From positions 547,403-611,402 of the forward strand of contig DBYK01000001.1 of the NCBI GenBank assembly GCA_002310135.1: DNA of 64,000 nucleotides, in the 5' to 3' direction. The DNA comes from Caryophanales bacterium UBA1188 (GTDB taxonomy: Bacteria; Bacillota_I; Bacilli_A; Izemoplasmatales; UBA1188). Of this stretch, positions 26,307-38,278 are shown one piece after another. A model generated the notes under the pieces. The model was not told where the DNA came from. It was given only the letters and a program-made list of their open reading frames with translations, and searched no databases. The first letter of the stretch is position 1. Each line of letters starts with the position of its first letter. The position numbers and the translations under genes are program-made.

Positions 26307-26930
26307 ATGAAACAAATAACAATTGAATCAAAAACTCTTGATGAAGCTTATGAAAAAGCTGAAAAAGAATTAAAAGCCACTAAAGAACAAATTAATTTTG
26401 AAGTTGAAGAACATAAACACCTATTTACTAAAACATATACTGTAACCGCTACTTTAGTTAAAAACTTTCCATTAATAGGTCTTGAATACCTAAAAACCAT
26501 TTTAGAGGGTCTTGGTATAAAAGCTATTGTTGAAATGAGAAAAAAAGAAACAACTAAAGAGATAAGATATGTTGTAACTTCAGATGAAAACCCTATTTTA
26601 ATAGGTAAAAACGGAAAAACATTAGAAGCAATCCAAACATTAGTAAGATGTGCAGTAAACGAAGACAAAGAAGCTAATGAAGAATACAAAATTTCTGTTG
26701 ATTGTGGAGGTTATAAAGAAAACAGAAATAAAAGATTAGAAATACTCGCAACTAAAACCGCAAAAGAAGTAGTGCAAACTAAATTAGAAGCACACCTTGA
26801 ACCAATGAACTCTTTTGAAAGAAGAGTAGTACACGCTAAACTCGCAGACTGGAGAGACGTATACACAGAATCAGAAGGCGAAGGAAAAGACAGACACATA
26901 GTTATAAAACCAAAAAATAAAGCAAAATGA
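26307..26930 (+). CDS. khpB: KhpB/Jag RNA-binding protein
   Basis: The 207-residue protein has the three Jag parts: N-terminal Jag domain (about 1-50), KH-like domain with IGKNGKTLEAIQTLV, and R3H domain with the Arg-His pair altered to RRVVHAKL. The Firmicute homologue binds RNA with KhpA and affects cell elongation. It starts 2 nt after yidC, the conserved order, and overlaps pth by ATGA. Confidence 0.93.
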   Translation: MKQITIESKTLDEAYEKAEKELKATKEQINFEVEEHKHLFTKTYTVTATLVKNFPLIGLEYLKTILEGLGIKAIVEMRKKETTKEIRYVVTSDENPILIGKNGKTLEAIQTLVRCAVNEDKEANEEYKISVDCGGYKENRNKRLEILATKTAKEVVQTKLEAHLEPMNSFERRVVHAKLADWRDVYTESEGEGKDRHIVIKPKNKAK

Positions 26931-27490
26931 GATTAGTAGTAGGATTAGGTAACCCACATCTTAAATATAAAAACACCAGACACAACGTCGGGTTTATGGT
27001 GTTGGATGCGTTCCTCAAAAACAAAAAAATTAAATTAAAAAACAAACCAGAATTTAAAGGAGAAATATATATCGATAAAGATTTTATCCTCCTAAAACCT
27101 CTAACATATATGAATTTATCTGGTCAATCAGTTAATCTTGTTAAAAATTATTATAAAATTGAAGAAGAAGAAATTTTAATAATATCAGATGATTTTAATT
27201 TACCATTCTTAAAATTAAGATTAAGAGAAAAGGGGTCCGCAGGAGGACACAATGGGCTCAAATCAATAATTCAAGAAACAGGATCAAGTGATTTTAAAAG
27301 ATTAAGAATAGGTCTTGGATCTCCAGAGATTGAAACAATAGATTTTGTTTTATCTAAATTTTCAAAAGAAGAACTAAAACAACTAGAAGTTATTTATAAA
27401 GACACAAACGAAATAATTGAAGAATTTATAAATGGAAAAACTTATGATTCAATAATGAATCGTTTCAATTCAAACAATGAATCTCTTTAA
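26927..27490 (+). CDS. pth: Peptidyl-tRNA hydrolase
   Basis: Cleaves peptidyl-tRNA released prematurely from ribosomes. The 187-residue protein has GLGNPHLKYKNTRHNVGFM with the catalytic His, KPLTYMNLSGQSV, SDDFNLPF and GSAGGHNGLKSI. Length matches the family. It overlaps khpB by ATGA and mfd by 14 nt, so the genes form one translational chain. Confidence 0.97.
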   Translation: MRLVVGLGNPHLKYKNTRHNVGFMVLDAFLKNKKIKLKNKPEFKGEIYIDKDFILLKPLTYMNLSGQSVNLVKNYYKIEEEEILIISDDFNLPFLKLRLREKGSAGGHNGLKSIIQETGSSDFKRLRIGLGSPEIETIDFVLSKFSKEELKQLEVIYKDTNEIIEEFINGKTYDSIMNRFNSNNESL

Positions 27491-30400
27491 AAAATATTTA
27501 AAATCAAAGAAAAAACTTATAGAAATCCTGTCTTTTATTAAAAAGAATGATAAGACAGAAATAAGCGAGGGTTCAAGAGAAATTGCCTCGCTTATTTCTC
27601 TATTGTTAAAAGAAGAAATTAATAAAACAATTGTGCTCGTTGCCCCAAACATATTTCAAGCACAAAAACTATATGACACCCTATCAAAAACAGAAGAAGA
27701 CACCTTCTTTTATCCTAAAGACGACTTCCTTTCAATGGAACTATTAACTGAATCTTTTGATTTTAAACTTCAAAGAATTAACACACTCAAAACCATATTT
27801 CAAGGAAGCAAACCTAAAATAATAGTCGCAAACCTTGCGTCTCTTTTATCAAAAACCCCAACAAAACAAATCTATAAATCAAAAATTAAAGAATTAAAAC
27901 CTGAATATATCATAAAACCACAAAAACTAATTACAGATTTAGTAGAAAATGGTTACGAAAGAGTCTATACCATAGAAAAACAAGGCGAGGTTGCGATTAG
28001 AGGAAGTATAGTTGATATATACCCTATAAACGATGACAAAGCTTATAGAATTGATTTTTTTGGTGATGAAATAGAATCTATTAAAGTGTTAGATATTGAA
28101 ACACAACGTTCTCAAGGAACAACAAATAATTTAATTGTTATGCCAAAATCAGAACTTTTATTTAGCGAAACAGAAAAAGAAACAATTAGATTTTATATAA
28201 ATGATAAATTATCACAAAACGTTTCACTTAAAACGAAAGAAAAGCTTGAAAAAGATTTAGAATATTTAGAAAACAATTCATACAACCTGCTTGAAAAATA
28301 TTTATATATATTTAATCAAGATAATTATTCATTCATAGACTACATCGATGATAAAGTGGTGGTTTTTTATGATTATGACAACATTTTAAAACAAGAAGTA
28401 CTAATCAACGATCAAACTTATGAATACTTGTCTAATTTTGATAACTATTTTAAAACTGATTTTTTAAATAAATTATTTAAATATCACTTTGAAAAAGAAA
28501 TATACATCACAAACAAAAAGAAATACAGTGAACTAAAAGAAATAAAATTATCAAGCAAAGACATCATTAATTATAATGGACGTCTAGATCTACTAAAAGA
28601 AGATTTAGAAAGAGAAAAGAAAACAATTATTATTTCTCTTGAAGATAAAAAGTTAGAAATAATAAAAGATTATTTTGTTGAAAATAATATTAAATTTTGT
28701 GCTGATGAAGATGAAATAAAAGAAAATCAAATAAACATTTTAAATAATGAAGGAATAATTCCTTTAAACATAGATGAATTAAACCTGCTTTCTTTGACAG
28801 AAGATAAAATTTTTAAATCTTATGCTCAAGGAAAAGGTAAATACAAACTATCAGTAGAAACAAAAAGACTGAAATCAATAAGCGAACTTAAAGTAGGCGA
28901 TTATGTTGTTCATGAAGATTATGGAATAGGTAAATTTTTAGAAATAAACACAATGTCTCTATCTGGTCACGACACTGATTTTATTCATATTAAATATGAT
29001 AAAGACCAATCTTTATATATTCCAGTTGAAAAGTTGTATGTTTTGTCTAAATATTCAGGTAGTGAATCATATATTCCAAAACTATCTAATTTAAATAGTA
29101 AAGAATGGGCAAAAACTAAAGCAAACACCAAAAAGAAAGTTCAAGAACTTGCACAAAGACTTCTAAATCTCTATTCAGAAAGAGAAAAGATAGAAGGATT
29201 TAAATATTTAAAAGATGATGACGTTCAAAAAGAATTTGAAAGCGAATTCGAATATGAATTAACTAAAGATCAAATTCAAGCCATAAAAGATGTAAAAGAC
29301 GATATGGAGTCAAACAGGTTAATGGACAGATTAATTTGTGGTGATGTAGGATTTGGAAAAACAGAAGTAGCTTTAAGAGCAGCTTTCAAAGCTGTGCTTT
29401 CAGGAAAACAAGTCGCATGCCTTGCCCCTACCACAATTCTTGCAAGACAACATTATTACACTTTTAAACAAAGAATGGATAAATATGGAATAAACACAGC
29501 TTTAGTGTCTAGATTTGTTGGCCCAAAAGCAATCAAAAAATCTTTATTTGATTTATCTCGTGGTGTAATTGATGTTATAGTTGGCACACATAGACTTTTG
29601 TCAAAAGATGTTAAATATAATAATTTAGGATTGTTAATAATAGATGAAGAGCAAAGATTTGGCGTTGAAGCAAAAGAAAGGATGAAAGAGATGAAAACAA
29701 ATATAGATGTTTTAACTCTCACCGCAACTCCAATTCCACGAACTCTCCAAATGGCTGTTACTGGAATCAAAAACGTATCTTTAATTGAAACAGCTCCTAA
29801 AGGAAGATATCCTGTTCAGACATATGTGCTCGAAAGAAACGATTATATTGTAAAAGATGCTATTGAAAGGGAAATATCTAAATCTGGCCAAATTTTTTAT
29901 CTATATAATAGAGTAGAAGATATAGAAAAAATAGTATCATATGTTGCATCATTGGTCCCAGAAGCAAGGATAGCTTGCATTCACGGAAGAATGGAAAAAA
30001 ACAAAATTGAAGATACAATTGAAGCATTCATCAATAGAGAAACTGATGTTTTAATCTCCACAACCATTATAGAAACTGGTGTAGATATTCCAAACGCAAA
30101 CACTTTAATTGTTCATGATGCAGAAAGATATGGTTTGTCTCAACTCTATCAAATTAAAGGGAGAGTTGGAAGGTCTGATAAAATTTCCTATGCATATTTG
30201 ATGTACGATAAAAACACAAAATTAACAGAGGATGCGATTAAAAGACTAAAAGCAATAAAAGATTTTACAGAACTTGGATCAGGTTTTAAAATTGCGATTA
30301 GAGATTTAACAACAAGAGGTGCAGGGGAAATTTTAGGCCACGAACAATCAGGTTTTATGGATAAAGTTGGTGTTGATCTGTATCTTAGAATGTTAGATGA

Positions 30401-30896
30401 AGAAATAAAGAAACAAACCAACAAAGAAGAAACAGAATCAGCTGATGCAAGAATCATTATGTCTAGACACATAAGTAAAGACTATATATCTGATGATTAT
30501 TGTTTAATCGAAGTTCATACTAAAATATCTAAACTTGAAACAAAAAAACAACTTTTAAATTTAGTTCAAGAATTAGAAGATAGATTTGGAAAGGTTGAAG
30601 ACACACTCCTCGAATATATGTATACAAAACTATCTGAAAATTTAATCAATAAGTGTGGGTTTGAAAGAGTAGAGGCTAAAGAAAACTCAATTTTATTCGT
30701 AATATCAAGTGAAAGATCAAAAATTGTAGATGCTCCAAAAATATTTAAATATTCAGTTGAGACATCTCAAGATTTTAGTTTTTACATAAAAGCTAAAAAG
30801 ATATTTATAGTATACCAAGAACCAAAATCTAAACTAAATATGTACAAAAACATAAGCGAATATCTAGAAAAGATAAAAAAAGACAACCTCTTATAA
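27477..30896 (+). CDS. mfd: Transcription-repair coupling factor
   Basis: Removes stalled RNA polymerase at lesions and recruits UvrA. The 1139-residue protein has the UvrB-like N-terminal modules, an RNA-polymerase-interaction domain with VGDYVVHEDYGIGKF (about residue 470-490), translocase motifs with Walker A GDVGFGKT (about 622) and DEEQRFG, TATPIPRTLQ, QIKGRVGRSD and a C-terminal domain. A terminator follows directly. The pth-mfd order is common in Firmicutes. Confidence 0.97.
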   Translation: MNLFKKYLKSKKKLIEILSFIKKNDKTEISEGSREIASLISLLLKEEINKTIVLVAPNIFQAQKLYDTLSKTEEDTFFYPKDDFLSMELLTESFDFKLQRINTLKTIFQGSKPKIIVANLASLLSKTPTKQIYKSKIKELKPEYIIKPQKLITDLVENGYERVYTIEKQGEVAIRGSIVDIYPINDDKAYRIDFFGDEIESIKVLDIETQRSQGTTNNLIVMPKSELLFSETEKETIRFYINDKLSQNVSLKTKEKLEKDLEYLENNSYNLLEKYLYIFNQDNYSFIDYIDDKVVVFYDYDNILKQEVLINDQTYEYLSNFDNYFKTDFLNKLFKYHFEKEIYITNKKKYSELKEIKLSSKDIINYNGRLDLLKEDLEREKKTIIISLEDKKLEIIKDYFVENNIKFCADEDEIKENQINILNNEGIIPLNIDELNLLSLTEDKIFKSYAQGKGKYKLSVETKRLKSISELKVGDYVVHEDYGIGKFLEINTMSLSGHDTDFIHIKYDKDQSLYIPVEKLYVLSKYSGSESYIPKLSNLNSKEWAKTKANTKKKVQELAQRLLNLYSEREKIEGFKYLKDDDVQKEFESEFEYELTKDQIQAIKDVKDDMESNRLMDRLICGDVGFGKTEVALRAAFKAVLSGKQVACLAPTTILARQHYYTFKQRMDKYGINTALVSRFVGPKAIKKSLFDLSRGVIDVIVGTHRLLSKDVKYNNLGLLIIDEEQRFGVEAKERMKEMKTNIDVLTLTATPIPRTLQMAVTGIKNVSLIETAPKGRYPVQTYVLERNDYIVKDAIEREISKSGQIFYLYNRVEDIEKIVSYVASLVPEARIACIHGRMEKNKIEDTIEAFINRETDVLISTTIIETGVDIPNANTLIVHDAERYGLSQLYQIKGRVGRSDKISYAYLMYDKNTKLTEDAIKRLKAIKDFTELGSGFKIAIRDLTTRGAGEILGHEQSGFMDKVGVDLYLRMLDEEIKKQTNKEETESADARIIMSRHISKDYISDDYCLIEVHTKISKLETKKQLLNLVQELEDRFGKVEDTLLEYMYTKLSENLINKCGFERVEAKENSILFVISSERSKIVDAPKIFKYSVETSQDFSFYIKAKKIFIVYQEPKSKLNMYKNISEYLEKIKKDNLL

Positions 30897-30917
30897 CTTA
30901 ATTTTTGACACTCTAAG

Positions 30918-30955
30918 ACGTTTTCCTACTAAACCCAGGAAAACGTTTTTGTTTT
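30918..30955 (+). terminator. mfd terminator
   Basis: ACGTTTTCC (30918-30926) pairs with GGAAAACGT (30938-30946), loop 11 nt, then TTTTGTTTTT. It follows mfd by about 20 nt. A second hairpin (CCTTAAA with TTTAAGG, 30966-30986) lies beyond and has no clear role. Confidence 0.85.
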
Positions 30956-30997
30956 TCTAAAACACCCTTAAAATTAAAATTTAAGGCATTTTAGGGG

Positions 30998-31026
30998 TTG
31001 ATTTAAGCCCATAAATATTATATAAT
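30998..31026 (+). promoter_or_regulatory. Promoter of the yaaA-recF-gyrB-gyrA run
   Basis: TTGATT (30998-31003), 17 nt, TATAAT (31021-31026), a good vegetative promoter 24 nt before yaaA. Confidence 0.75.
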
Positions 31027-31049
31027 ATATAATATTATGAGGGGTCAAT

Positions 31050-31265
31050 ATGAAAAAGCTTGTAATTTCTACTGATTTTATACTATTAAAAAACGCCTTA
31101 AAACTCCTCGGTTTCATAGAAACCGGAGGTGAAGCCAAAATCTTTCTTTCATTAAACGATGTATATATCAACAACATCAAAGAAGATAAAAGAGGAAGAA
31201 AATTAGTTGAAGGCGATGTTTTAAAAGCACTAAATCAAGAAATTATTATTTCTCATGAAAATTAA
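31050..31265 (+). CDS. yaaA: S4-domain protein YaaA (RlbA family)
   Basis: A 71-residue S4-like RNA-binding protein. The core LLKNALKLLGFIETGGEAK and the RGRKLVEGDV segment match the YaaA/RlbA family of Firmicutes, which precedes recF; its proposed role in ribosome assembly is not firmly established. It overlaps recF by 11 nt and is probably coupled to it. Confidence 0.9.
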   Translation: MKKLVISTDFILLKNALKLLGFIETGGEAKIFLSLNDVYINNIKEDKRGRKLVEGDVLKALNQEIIISHEN

Positions 31266-32355
31266 AGAATTAAACCTCTTAAACTTTAGAAATTACAAAA
31301 AAGAAAAAATAGAATTGTCCCCAAACATCAATATTTTAATAGGTAATAATGCATCAGGTAAAACCAATGTACTTGAATCAATCTATACACTTGCTCTCGC
31401 AAGAAGTTATAAAGCTAAAGATAAAGACTTGGTTTTATTCAATGAAAGTTTTTATAGGGTTTCAGCCTTAATAGAATACTTTAATAGAGAAGACAATCTT
31501 TTAATGATAGGTTCAGAGGAAGGAAAAAAGGTATTTCAAAACGGTTTGGAGATACAAAAACTCTCAGATTTCATAGGTAAACTAAATGTAGTTATGTTTT
31601 CCCCAGATGATATTATTATGTTTAAAGGTGGTCCTTTAGAGAAAAGAAAATTAATAGATATGTCACTACTTCAAATATCTAAGGATTATATAGAAAACTA
31701 TACTGCTTTTAAAAAACAAATAAAACTTAGAAATGATTATCTTAAATATCTTCTTCCAAAAATAAACACAGAAGAAGAAATAGAAGATGATATGTTAGAT
31801 ATTCTCACAGTCAATTTCATAGATTGTAATAAAAGGATATATGATGCCAGATGTAACTTCTTAGCAAAATTAAACAAAGTTACTGAAGAAAAATATAGAC
31901 AATTATCAGGAGAAGACGCATCTATCAAATTTGAATATTCAATTAATTTTGAAAATGATTTTAATTTTTATAAAAAAAGATATAAATCTGATATACAAAT
32001 AGGATCAACTCAGTGTGGGATTCATAGAGATGATATTAAATTTTTTAAAAATGATAAAGATTTTGAACTAAATTGTTCACAAGGTGAAAGTAGAATGCTT
32101 GCATTATCAATAAAACTTGCTCTTGCAGAAATATTAAAAAAATTAAAACAAGAGACTCCTGTTGTGTTACTTGATGATGTTTTTTCAGAACTAGACAAAA
32201 ATCATCAAAACAGGCTATTAAAAATGCTTGATAAATCAATGCAAATAGTAATTACAACAACAGATTTGTATAAGATAAGCAAAGAATCACTAAACAACTC
32301 AAAAGTATTTACAATAAAGAATTCTTCAATAAAGGAGACAATTATTAATGGATGA
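31255..32355 (+). CDS. recF: Recombination mediator RecF
   Basis: SMC-like ATPase that loads RecA at gaps. The 366-residue protein has NFRNY, Walker A GNNASGKT (30-37), the ABC-type signature SQGESRMLALSIKLA and Walker B VVLLDDVFSELD. Length is usual. It overlaps gyrB by 8 nt, as in the conserved yaaA-recF-gyrB order. Confidence 0.96.
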   Translation: MKIKELNLLNFRNYKKEKIELSPNINILIGNNASGKTNVLESIYTLALARSYKAKDKDLVLFNESFYRVSALIEYFNREDNLLMIGSEEGKKVFQNGLEIQKLSDFIGKLNVVMFSPDDIIMFKGGPLEKRKLIDMSLLQISKDYIENYTAFKKQIKLRNDYLKYLLPKINTEEEIEDDMLDILTVNFIDCNKRIYDARCNFLAKLNKVTEEKYRQLSGEDASIKFEYSINFENDFNFYKKRYKSDIQIGSTQCGIHRDDIKFFKNDKDFELNCSQGESRMLALSIKLALAEILKKLKQETPVVLLDDVFSELDKNHQNRLLKMLDKSMQIVITTTDLYKISKESLNNSKVFTIKNSSIKETIING

Positions 32356-34348
32356 GAAAAAGACTTTAGTTGAAAAAATGTATGAAGAAATAGACAAAGA
32401 AGAAATTCATACTGGTAAAGATGAGGATATGGGCCATGTTAAGGCTGAATATAAAGCTGAAGATATTCAAATTCTTCATGGTTTAGACCCAGTTAAATTA
32501 AGGCCTGGTATGTACATCGGAACAACTGGACCTCAAGGCCTTCATCATTTGGTGTGGGAAATAGTTGATAATGCTGTAGATGAAGCTTTAGCTGGAAGAT
32601 GTAATAAGATTACAGTAGAACTATTAGATGACGATGCTGTAAGTGTTTCAGATAATGGTAGTGGTATACCAGTAGATATTCACCCAGAGACAGGACGCCC
32701 TGCAATAGAGAGTGTTTTTACTACACTTCATGCTGGTGGTAAGTTTAAAGATGGCGCATACAAAGTATCTGGAGGTCTTCATGGTGTAGGTGCATCTGTT
32801 GTTAATGCTCTTTCAAAATGGCTACATGTATATGTTAGACGTGATGGAAATGTATATTATCAAGAATATGATCATGGATATATCTTCACAGATCTTAAAG
32901 TAATAGCAAAAGATGAAACGGGTGAAACAGGTTCAACAATAGTTTTCTCACCTGATCCTAAAATTTTCCAAGAAGGAACAACTTTTAATTATGAAACAGT
33001 TCGTTCTCGTCTCCAACAACTAGCTTTCTTAAATAAAGGTGTAACTTTCTCTGTTCAAGATAAAAGAACAGGAGAAGAAAAAGAAGCAATTGAGTATTGC
33101 TATGAAGGTGGTCTTAGAGAATATGTTGATTTTTTAAATAATGGTCAGCCTAAACTAAACCAAAAAACAATGTATATAGAAGGCGAACAAGCACACATTC
33201 AAATTGAAATTGCGATGTTGTATAACACAACATTCAATCCAATGTTATATTGTTATACAAACAACATCTTCAACCCAGAAGGCGGAACACACGAAGAAGC
33301 ATTCAAATCAACTCTTACAAGGCTTATGAATAAATATGGTAATGAACACAATTTATTCAAGAAAAAAGATGAATCATTAACTGGCGATGATGTAAGAGAA
33401 GGATTGATTGCTGTAGTGTCAGTTAAACACCCAGACCCTCAATTTGAAGGTCAAACAAAAACAAAACTAGGCAGTGAAGATGCAAGAAGAGTTGTATCAA
33501 ATATTATGAGTCAACAACTTCAACGTTTCTTAGATGAAAATCCACAAGATGCTAAAACTATCATCGATAAAGCTATAACTGCAGCACACGCAAGAGCCGC
33601 AGCTAAAAAAGCTAGAGAAGAAGTTCAAAGAAAGAACCCACTTGATAGTTTAGGATTAGCTTCAAAGCTTGTAGATTGTAGAAGTAAAGACCCAAGCAAA
33701 TCAGAAGTATTTATAGTCGAAGGTGATTCTGCAGGCGGATCTGCAAAACAAGGGCGTGACGCTGAATACCAAGCAATACTTCCATTAAGAGGAAAAGTAT
33801 TAAACGTTGAAAAAGCAAGAATGGATAAAATCTTAGCGAACAATGAACTTGTCACAATGATTCAAGCATTCGGCGCAGGAATGGATGATAATTTTGATGT
33901 ATCTAAATTAAGATATCATAAAATTGTTATTATGACTGATGCTGATGTCGATGGAGCCCACATTAGAACACTACTTTTAACTTTCTTCTATAGGCATATG
34001 AAACCTCTTATAACTGAAGGATATGTTTATATAGCTCAACCACCACTATACAGAATTCAATCAAACAAAACTATACATTATGCATATTCAGATGAAGAAA
34101 GAAATGAAATAATAAAGAATTTATCAACTAAACCACAAATGCAAAGATATAAAGGTTTAGGCGAAATGGATGATACACAACTTTGGGAAACAACACTTAA
34201 CCCAGAAAACAGAGTATTATTAAGAGTAAATTTAGATGATGCGATTGAAGCTGATCAAACATTCTCTTGCCTAATGGGTGAAGATGTTGAACCAAGAAGA
34301 GATTTTATCAATAGAAACGCTGGATACGTTAAAGATCTAGACTATTAG
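32348..34348 (+). CDS. gyrB: DNA gyrase subunit B
   Basis: ATPase subunit of gyrase. The 666-residue protein has the GHKL site [13 protein letters not shown] and [14 protein letters not shown], the Toprim motif [14 protein letters not shown] with [13 protein letters not shown], and DADVDGAHI for Mg2+. The C-terminal region ends with the [11 protein letters not shown] segment and DFINRNA. GyrB rather than ParE is indicated by the recF-gyrB-gyrA order. Confidence 0.97.
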   Translation: MDEKKTLVEKMYEEIDKEEIHTGKDEDMGHVKAEYKAEDIQILHGLDPVKLRPGMYIGTTGPQGLHHLVWEIVDNAVDEALAGRCNKITVELLDDDAVSVSDNGSGIPVDIHPETGRPAIESVFTTLHAGGKFKDGAYKVSGGLHGVGASVVNALSKWLHVYVRRDGNVYYQEYDHGYIFTDLKVIAKDETGETGSTIVFSPDPKIFQEGTTFNYETVRSRLQQLAFLNKGVTFSVQDKRTGEEKEAIEYCYEGGLREYVDFLNNGQPKLNQKTMYIEGEQAHIQIEIAMLYNTTFNPMLYCYTNNIFNPEGGTHEEAFKSTLTRLMNKYGNEHNLFKKKDESLTGDDVREGLIAVVSVKHPDPQFEGQTKTKLGSEDARRVVSNIMSQQLQRFLDENPQDAKTIIDKAITAAHARAAAKKAREEVQRKNPLDSLGLASKLVDCRSKDPSKSEVFIVEGDSAGGSAKQGRDAEYQAILPLRGKVLNVEKARMDKILANNELVTMIQAFGAGMDDNFDVSKLRYHKIVIMTDADVDGAHIRTLLLTFFYRHMKPLITEGYVYIAQPPLYRIQSNKTIHYAYSDEERNEIIKNLSTKPQMQRYKGLGEMDDTQLWETTLNPENRVLLRVNLDDAIEADQTFSCLMGEDVEPRRDFINRNAGYVKDLDY

Positions 34349-34358
34349 GAGGAAAAGC

Positions 34359-36947
34359 ATGTCTGATTCAAATGTAACAAAAGACAAATGGTTAGATACC
34401 AAAAATATTCAAAATGTAGATTTGAATGAATCTATGAAAACATCTTTTCTTTCATATGCGATGAGCGTTATAGTTGATAGAGCTCTTCCTGATGCAAGAG
34501 ATGGTTTAAAACCAGTTCAACGTAGAATATTATATGATATGACAGAACTTGGTATGAGTTATTCATCACAATTTAAGAAAAGCGCAAGATTAGTAGGGGA
34601 TGTAATGGGTAAATTCCACCCTCATGGTGATACTGCAATATACGATGCGACAGCGAGAATGGCTCAACCATTCTCCTATAGATATCCATTAGTATTTGGT
34701 CATGGTAACTTTGGCTCAATAGATGGTGATAGACCAGCCGCTATGCGTTATACAGAATGTAAGATGATGAAAATCACCGAAGAAATGCTAAAGGATATAG
34801 ATAAAGAAACAGTGCCATTCCAAGATAATTATGATGCAACTGAATCTGAACCACTATATTTACCAGCAGCATTTCCAAATTTATTATGTAATGGTGCAGT
34901 AGGTATTGCGGTAGGTATGGCAACAAACATTCCATCACACAATTTAAAAGAAGTTGTTGATGGATATTTAGCTTATATCGATAATCCAGATATTTCAACT
35001 ATAGAATTGATGAATTATATTAAAGGTCCAGATTTCCCAACAGGAGGAATAATTTTAGGTGTTCAAGGTATTAAAGATGCTTATGAAACAGGAAGAGGAA
35101 TTATTCAAATCAGATCTAAATGTGAAATAGTTGAAAAAGAAAGAGGCAAAAAAGATATAGTTATTACAGAAATACCTTATGCAGTAAACAAAAGTAGTTT
35201 AATAGAAAAAATTGCAGACCTAGTTAAAGAAAAACCACTTCCTGGTCAAGAGAAAAAAGTAGATGGCATTGTTGATTTAAGAGACGAATCATCTAAAGGA
35301 GATATAAGAATAGTAATTGAACTTAAAAAAGATGCTCCTGCAGAAATCATCTTAAACAACCTTTTCAAATACACCCCTCTTCAAACAAGTTTTTCTATTA
35401 TTATGCTCGCTTTAGTCGACAATCAACCTCAACTTCTAACACTAAGAAAAGCATTAGATGTATATTATAATCATCAGTTAAGTGTATTATTAAATAGAAC
35501 TAAATTTGATCTTCAAAAATCACAAGCAAGAAGACACGTTCTTGAAGGTTATTTGATTGCATCTGATAATATTGAAGAAATTATCAATATAATTAGAAAC
35601 TCATATGATGATACCGAAGAAAAACTTATGAGTAGATTCAATCTATCAATTGAACAAACTAAAGCAATTCTTGCCTTACCACTTAGAAGGTTGTCTGGTC
35701 TAGAACAAGATAAAACAAGAGCGGAATTAAAAGAAGTTAATCTTCAAATAGAAGAAGATGAGAAGATTTTATCTGATCCACTAGAACAACACAAAATACT
35801 AAAAGAACAAATCATAGAAATAAAGAATAAATATGGTGATGATAGAAGAACTGAAATAGACTACTATTCAACTGCGGATATAGATAATGAAGAATTAATC
35901 CCAGTTCAAGATATGATAGTATCTATTACAGAGACAGGCTATATCAAGAGAATGTCTCCAGATGAATACAAAGCTCAAAATAGAGGTGGAAGAGGCAAGA
36001 CTGGAATGAAAGTTCATTCCGATGATATAGTTAGACAAGCTCTCTACACATCAACACATGATTATTTATTATTCTTTACTAATTTAGGAAGAGTATTCAA
36101 ACTTAAAACTTATAAAGTTCCACAATCATCAAGAATTTCAAAAGGTACTCCTATAGTTAACTTGCTTTCGCTTCAAGAAAATGAGTTCCTAACAGCCGCT
36201 GCACAAATTCCAAATTTTGATCAAGAAGGCTATATTGTATTTATAAGTAAGAAAGGTGTTATTAAGAGAACAAAAATTAACCTTTTCGCAAATATCTATA
36301 AAACAGGAATTAGAGCCCTCACTTTAAGAGATGATGATATGCTTCATAATGTTTTCCTAACAACAGGAAACCAAGACATTATCATTGGTGCATCTAATGG
36401 TAAAGCTATAAGATTTAATGAACAAGACGCAAGAAGCATGGGAAGAAACGCAAGTGGTGTTAAAGGTATAGAATTAAGCGAAGACGAAGAAGTAGTTGGA
36501 GCTGCGATAGTGTCCAGTGAGGAAGAACAAATCCTTGTAGTAACTAATAAAGGATATGGTAAGAGAACTTATGTCAGCGAATATAGACAACAAGCAAGAG
36601 GTGGTAAAGGTGTTAAGACTTTAAACATCACAGAAAAGAACGGTAAACTTGCGAAGCTAATCGCTGTAAATGGAGATGAAGATTTGTTCCTTGTCACTGA
36701 TAAAGGTATGACAATTAGAACTCACGTAGATCAAATAAGTATCTTATCAAGAGCCACACAAGGTGTCAAAGTAATGAATCTTTTAGACGAACACAACGTC
36801 ATCACGATGGCTATTCTTCCAAGAGAATCATTAGAAGAAGATGTTTTAGAAGAAACTGAAACACCAGTTCAAGAAAACATTCTTAAAGAAGAAGAAAAAG
36901 AAGAAGTATTAAAGCCAGCTGGTGATGAAAGTGATAATGTGTTTTAA
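34359..36947 (+). CDS. gyrA: DNA gyrase subunit A
   Basis: DNA-cleaving subunit of gyrase. The 862-residue protein has the active-site Tyr131 in [10 protein letters not shown] and the resistance-determining region [17 protein letters not shown], where Thr92 occupies the E. coli Ser83 position, a natural residue in many species. The C-terminal beta-pinwheel has a GyrA-box-like [10 protein letters not shown], followed by an acidic tail. A GGAGG site precedes its start, 10 nt after gyrB. Confidence 0.97.
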   Translation: MSDSNVTKDKWLDTKNIQNVDLNESMKTSFLSYAMSVIVDRALPDARDGLKPVQRRILYDMTELGMSYSSQFKKSARLVGDVMGKFHPHGDTAIYDATARMAQPFSYRYPLVFGHGNFGSIDGDRPAAMRYTECKMMKITEEMLKDIDKETVPFQDNYDATESEPLYLPAAFPNLLCNGAVGIAVGMATNIPSHNLKEVVDGYLAYIDNPDISTIELMNYIKGPDFPTGGIILGVQGIKDAYETGRGIIQIRSKCEIVEKERGKKDIVITEIPYAVNKSSLIEKIADLVKEKPLPGQEKKVDGIVDLRDESSKGDIRIVIELKKDAPAEIILNNLFKYTPLQTSFSIIMLALVDNQPQLLTLRKALDVYYNHQLSVLLNRTKFDLQKSQARRHVLEGYLIASDNIEEIINIIRNSYDDTEEKLMSRFNLSIEQTKAILALPLRRLSGLEQDKTRAELKEVNLQIEEDEKILSDPLEQHKILKEQIIEIKNKYGDDRRTEIDYYSTADIDNEELIPVQDMIVSITETGYIKRMSPDEYKAQNRGGRGKTGMKVHSDDIVRQALYTSTHDYLLFFTNLGRVFKLKTYKVPQSSRISKGTPIVNLLSLQENEFLTAAAQIPNFDQEGYIVFISKKGVIKRTKINLFANIYKTGIRALTLRDDDMLHNVFLTTGNQDIIIGASNGKAIRFNEQDARSMGRNASGVKGIELSEDEEVVGAAIVSSEEEQILVVTNKGYGKRTYVSEYRQQARGGKGVKTLNITEKNGKLAKLIAVNGDEDLFLVTDKGMTIRTHVDQISILSRATQGVKVMNLLDEHNVITMAILPRESLEEDVLEETETPVQENILKEEEKEEVLKPAGDESDNVF

Positions 36948-36958
36948 GAGGTGATATT

Positions 36959-38233
36959 ATGTTAGATATTAAGTATATAAGAGAACACAAAGATGAAGTC
37001 ATAAAAAGATTAAACACAAGACCTGGAGACTATACAAAATTAGTAGAAGATCTTTATCAATATGACTTACAATACAGAAAAGACTTACAATTAATAGAAA
37101 ACCTTAAAGCTAAATCAAATCAAACATCTAAATTAATAGGTGAATACAAAAGACAAGGAAAAGATACAAAAGAAATATTTGATTCTATCGCAAACTTAAA
37201 ACAAGAAATTCAAGCAAAAGAAAAAGAAGTTCAAGAACTCCAAAAACAAGTTAAAGATATCCTTGATATTCTTCCAAATCTTCCAAAAGAAGATGTTGTT
37301 ATTGGAAAAGATGAAACAGAAAATTTAGTAATAAGGACTGTAATGGAACCAAGAAAATTTAATTTTACCCCTAAATCTCATTACGAGATAGGTGTAGATT
37401 TAGATATCTTAGATTTTGATAGAGCATCAAAAATCAGTGGCGCAAGATTTGTAATATATAAAGGTCTTGGCGCAAGACTTGAAAGATCTCTAATCGCATT
37501 CATGATGGATCTTCATTCAAAAAGAGGATATACAGAATGCATGCCTCCATATATGGTTAATTCTCAAAGTATGTATGGAACAGGACAGTTCCCTAAATTT
37601 AGAGAAGATGCTTTTCAAGTTAATGATGATAGAGTATTATTCTTAAATCCTACTGCAGAAGTTCCAACAATCAATATGTATAGAGATGAAATCATCGATT
37701 ATTCTAAACTTCCTATCAAATACTGTTCCTATACAACCGCATTTAGAAAAGAAGCTGGTAGTGCAGGAAAAGATACTCATGGAATTATTCGTCAACACCA
37801 ATTCAATAAAGTTGAATTAATCAATATCGTTGATAGAAAAGACGGGTACAAAGCTTTAGAAGAATTAACAGAAGAAGCTGAAGAAGTATTAAAACAATTA
37901 AAGCTCCCATACCATGTAGTTGAATTGTGCACAGGAGATATGGGGTTTGGAAGCGCAAAAACATATGATTTAGAAGTTTGGATTCCATCAGAAAATAGAT
38001 ATAGAGAAATTTCGTCTTGTTCAAATGATGAAGATTTCCAAGCAAGACGTGCGAATATAAGGATAAGAAAATCATTAAATGAACCCCTTGAATTCCCTCA
38101 TATTTTAAATGGTTCAGGTCTCGCAGTGGGTAGAACCCTAGTCGCAATACTTGAAAATTATCAAAATGAAGATGGTACAGTGACTATTCCAGAAGTATTA
38201 AGAAAATACATGGACACAGATATTATTAAATAA
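36959..38233 (+). CDS. serS: Seryl-tRNA synthetase
   Basis: Class II synthetase charging tRNA-Ser. The 424-residue protein has an N-terminal long coiled-coil arm (about 28-100), motif 2 [21 protein letters not shown] and motif 3 [18 protein letters not shown] lies just before the start. It follows gyrA by 11 nt, so may be the last gene of the yaaA-recF-gyrBA transcript. Confidence 0.97.
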   Translation: MLDIKYIREHKDEVIKRLNTRPGDYTKLVEDLYQYDLQYRKDLQLIENLKAKSNQTSKLIGEYKRQGKDTKEIFDSIANLKQEIQAKEKEVQELQKQVKDILDILPNLPKEDVVIGKDETENLVIRTVMEPRKFNFTPKSHYEIGVDLDILDFDRASKISGARFVIYKGLGARLERSLIAFMMDLHSKRGYTECMPPYMVNSQSMYGTGQFPKFREDAFQVNDDRVLFLNPTAEVPTINMYRDEIIDYSKLPIKYCSYTTAFRKEAGSAGKDTHGIIRQHQFNKVELINIVDRKDGYKALEELTEEAEEVLKQLKLPYHVVELCTGDMGFGSAKTYDLEVWIPSENRYREISSCSNDEDFQARRANIRIRKSLNEPLEFPHILNGSGLAVGRTLVAILENYQNEDGTVTIPEVLRKYMDTDIIK

Positions 38234-38235
38234 AT

Positions 38236-38278
38236 AAAAAAATCCAGAGCCTTTAGTTAGGCATCTGGATTTTTATTT
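38236..38278. terminator. Bidirectional terminator, serS and HIT gene
   Basis: AAAAATCCAGA with inner GCC (38238-38251) pairs with GGC and TCTGGATTTTT (38260-38274), one unpaired base. A and T tracts flank it on both sides. It serves both convergent transcripts. Confidence 0.85.

Noticed and set aside
30961..31000. Possible riboswitch or attenuator before yaaA
   Set aside because: Two overlapping hairpins (CCTTAAA with TTTAAGG, and ACCCT..AAAAT with ATTTTAGGGGT) lie upstream of the mapped-looking promoter, so they are outside the yaaA leader; probably remnants of the mfd 3' end.
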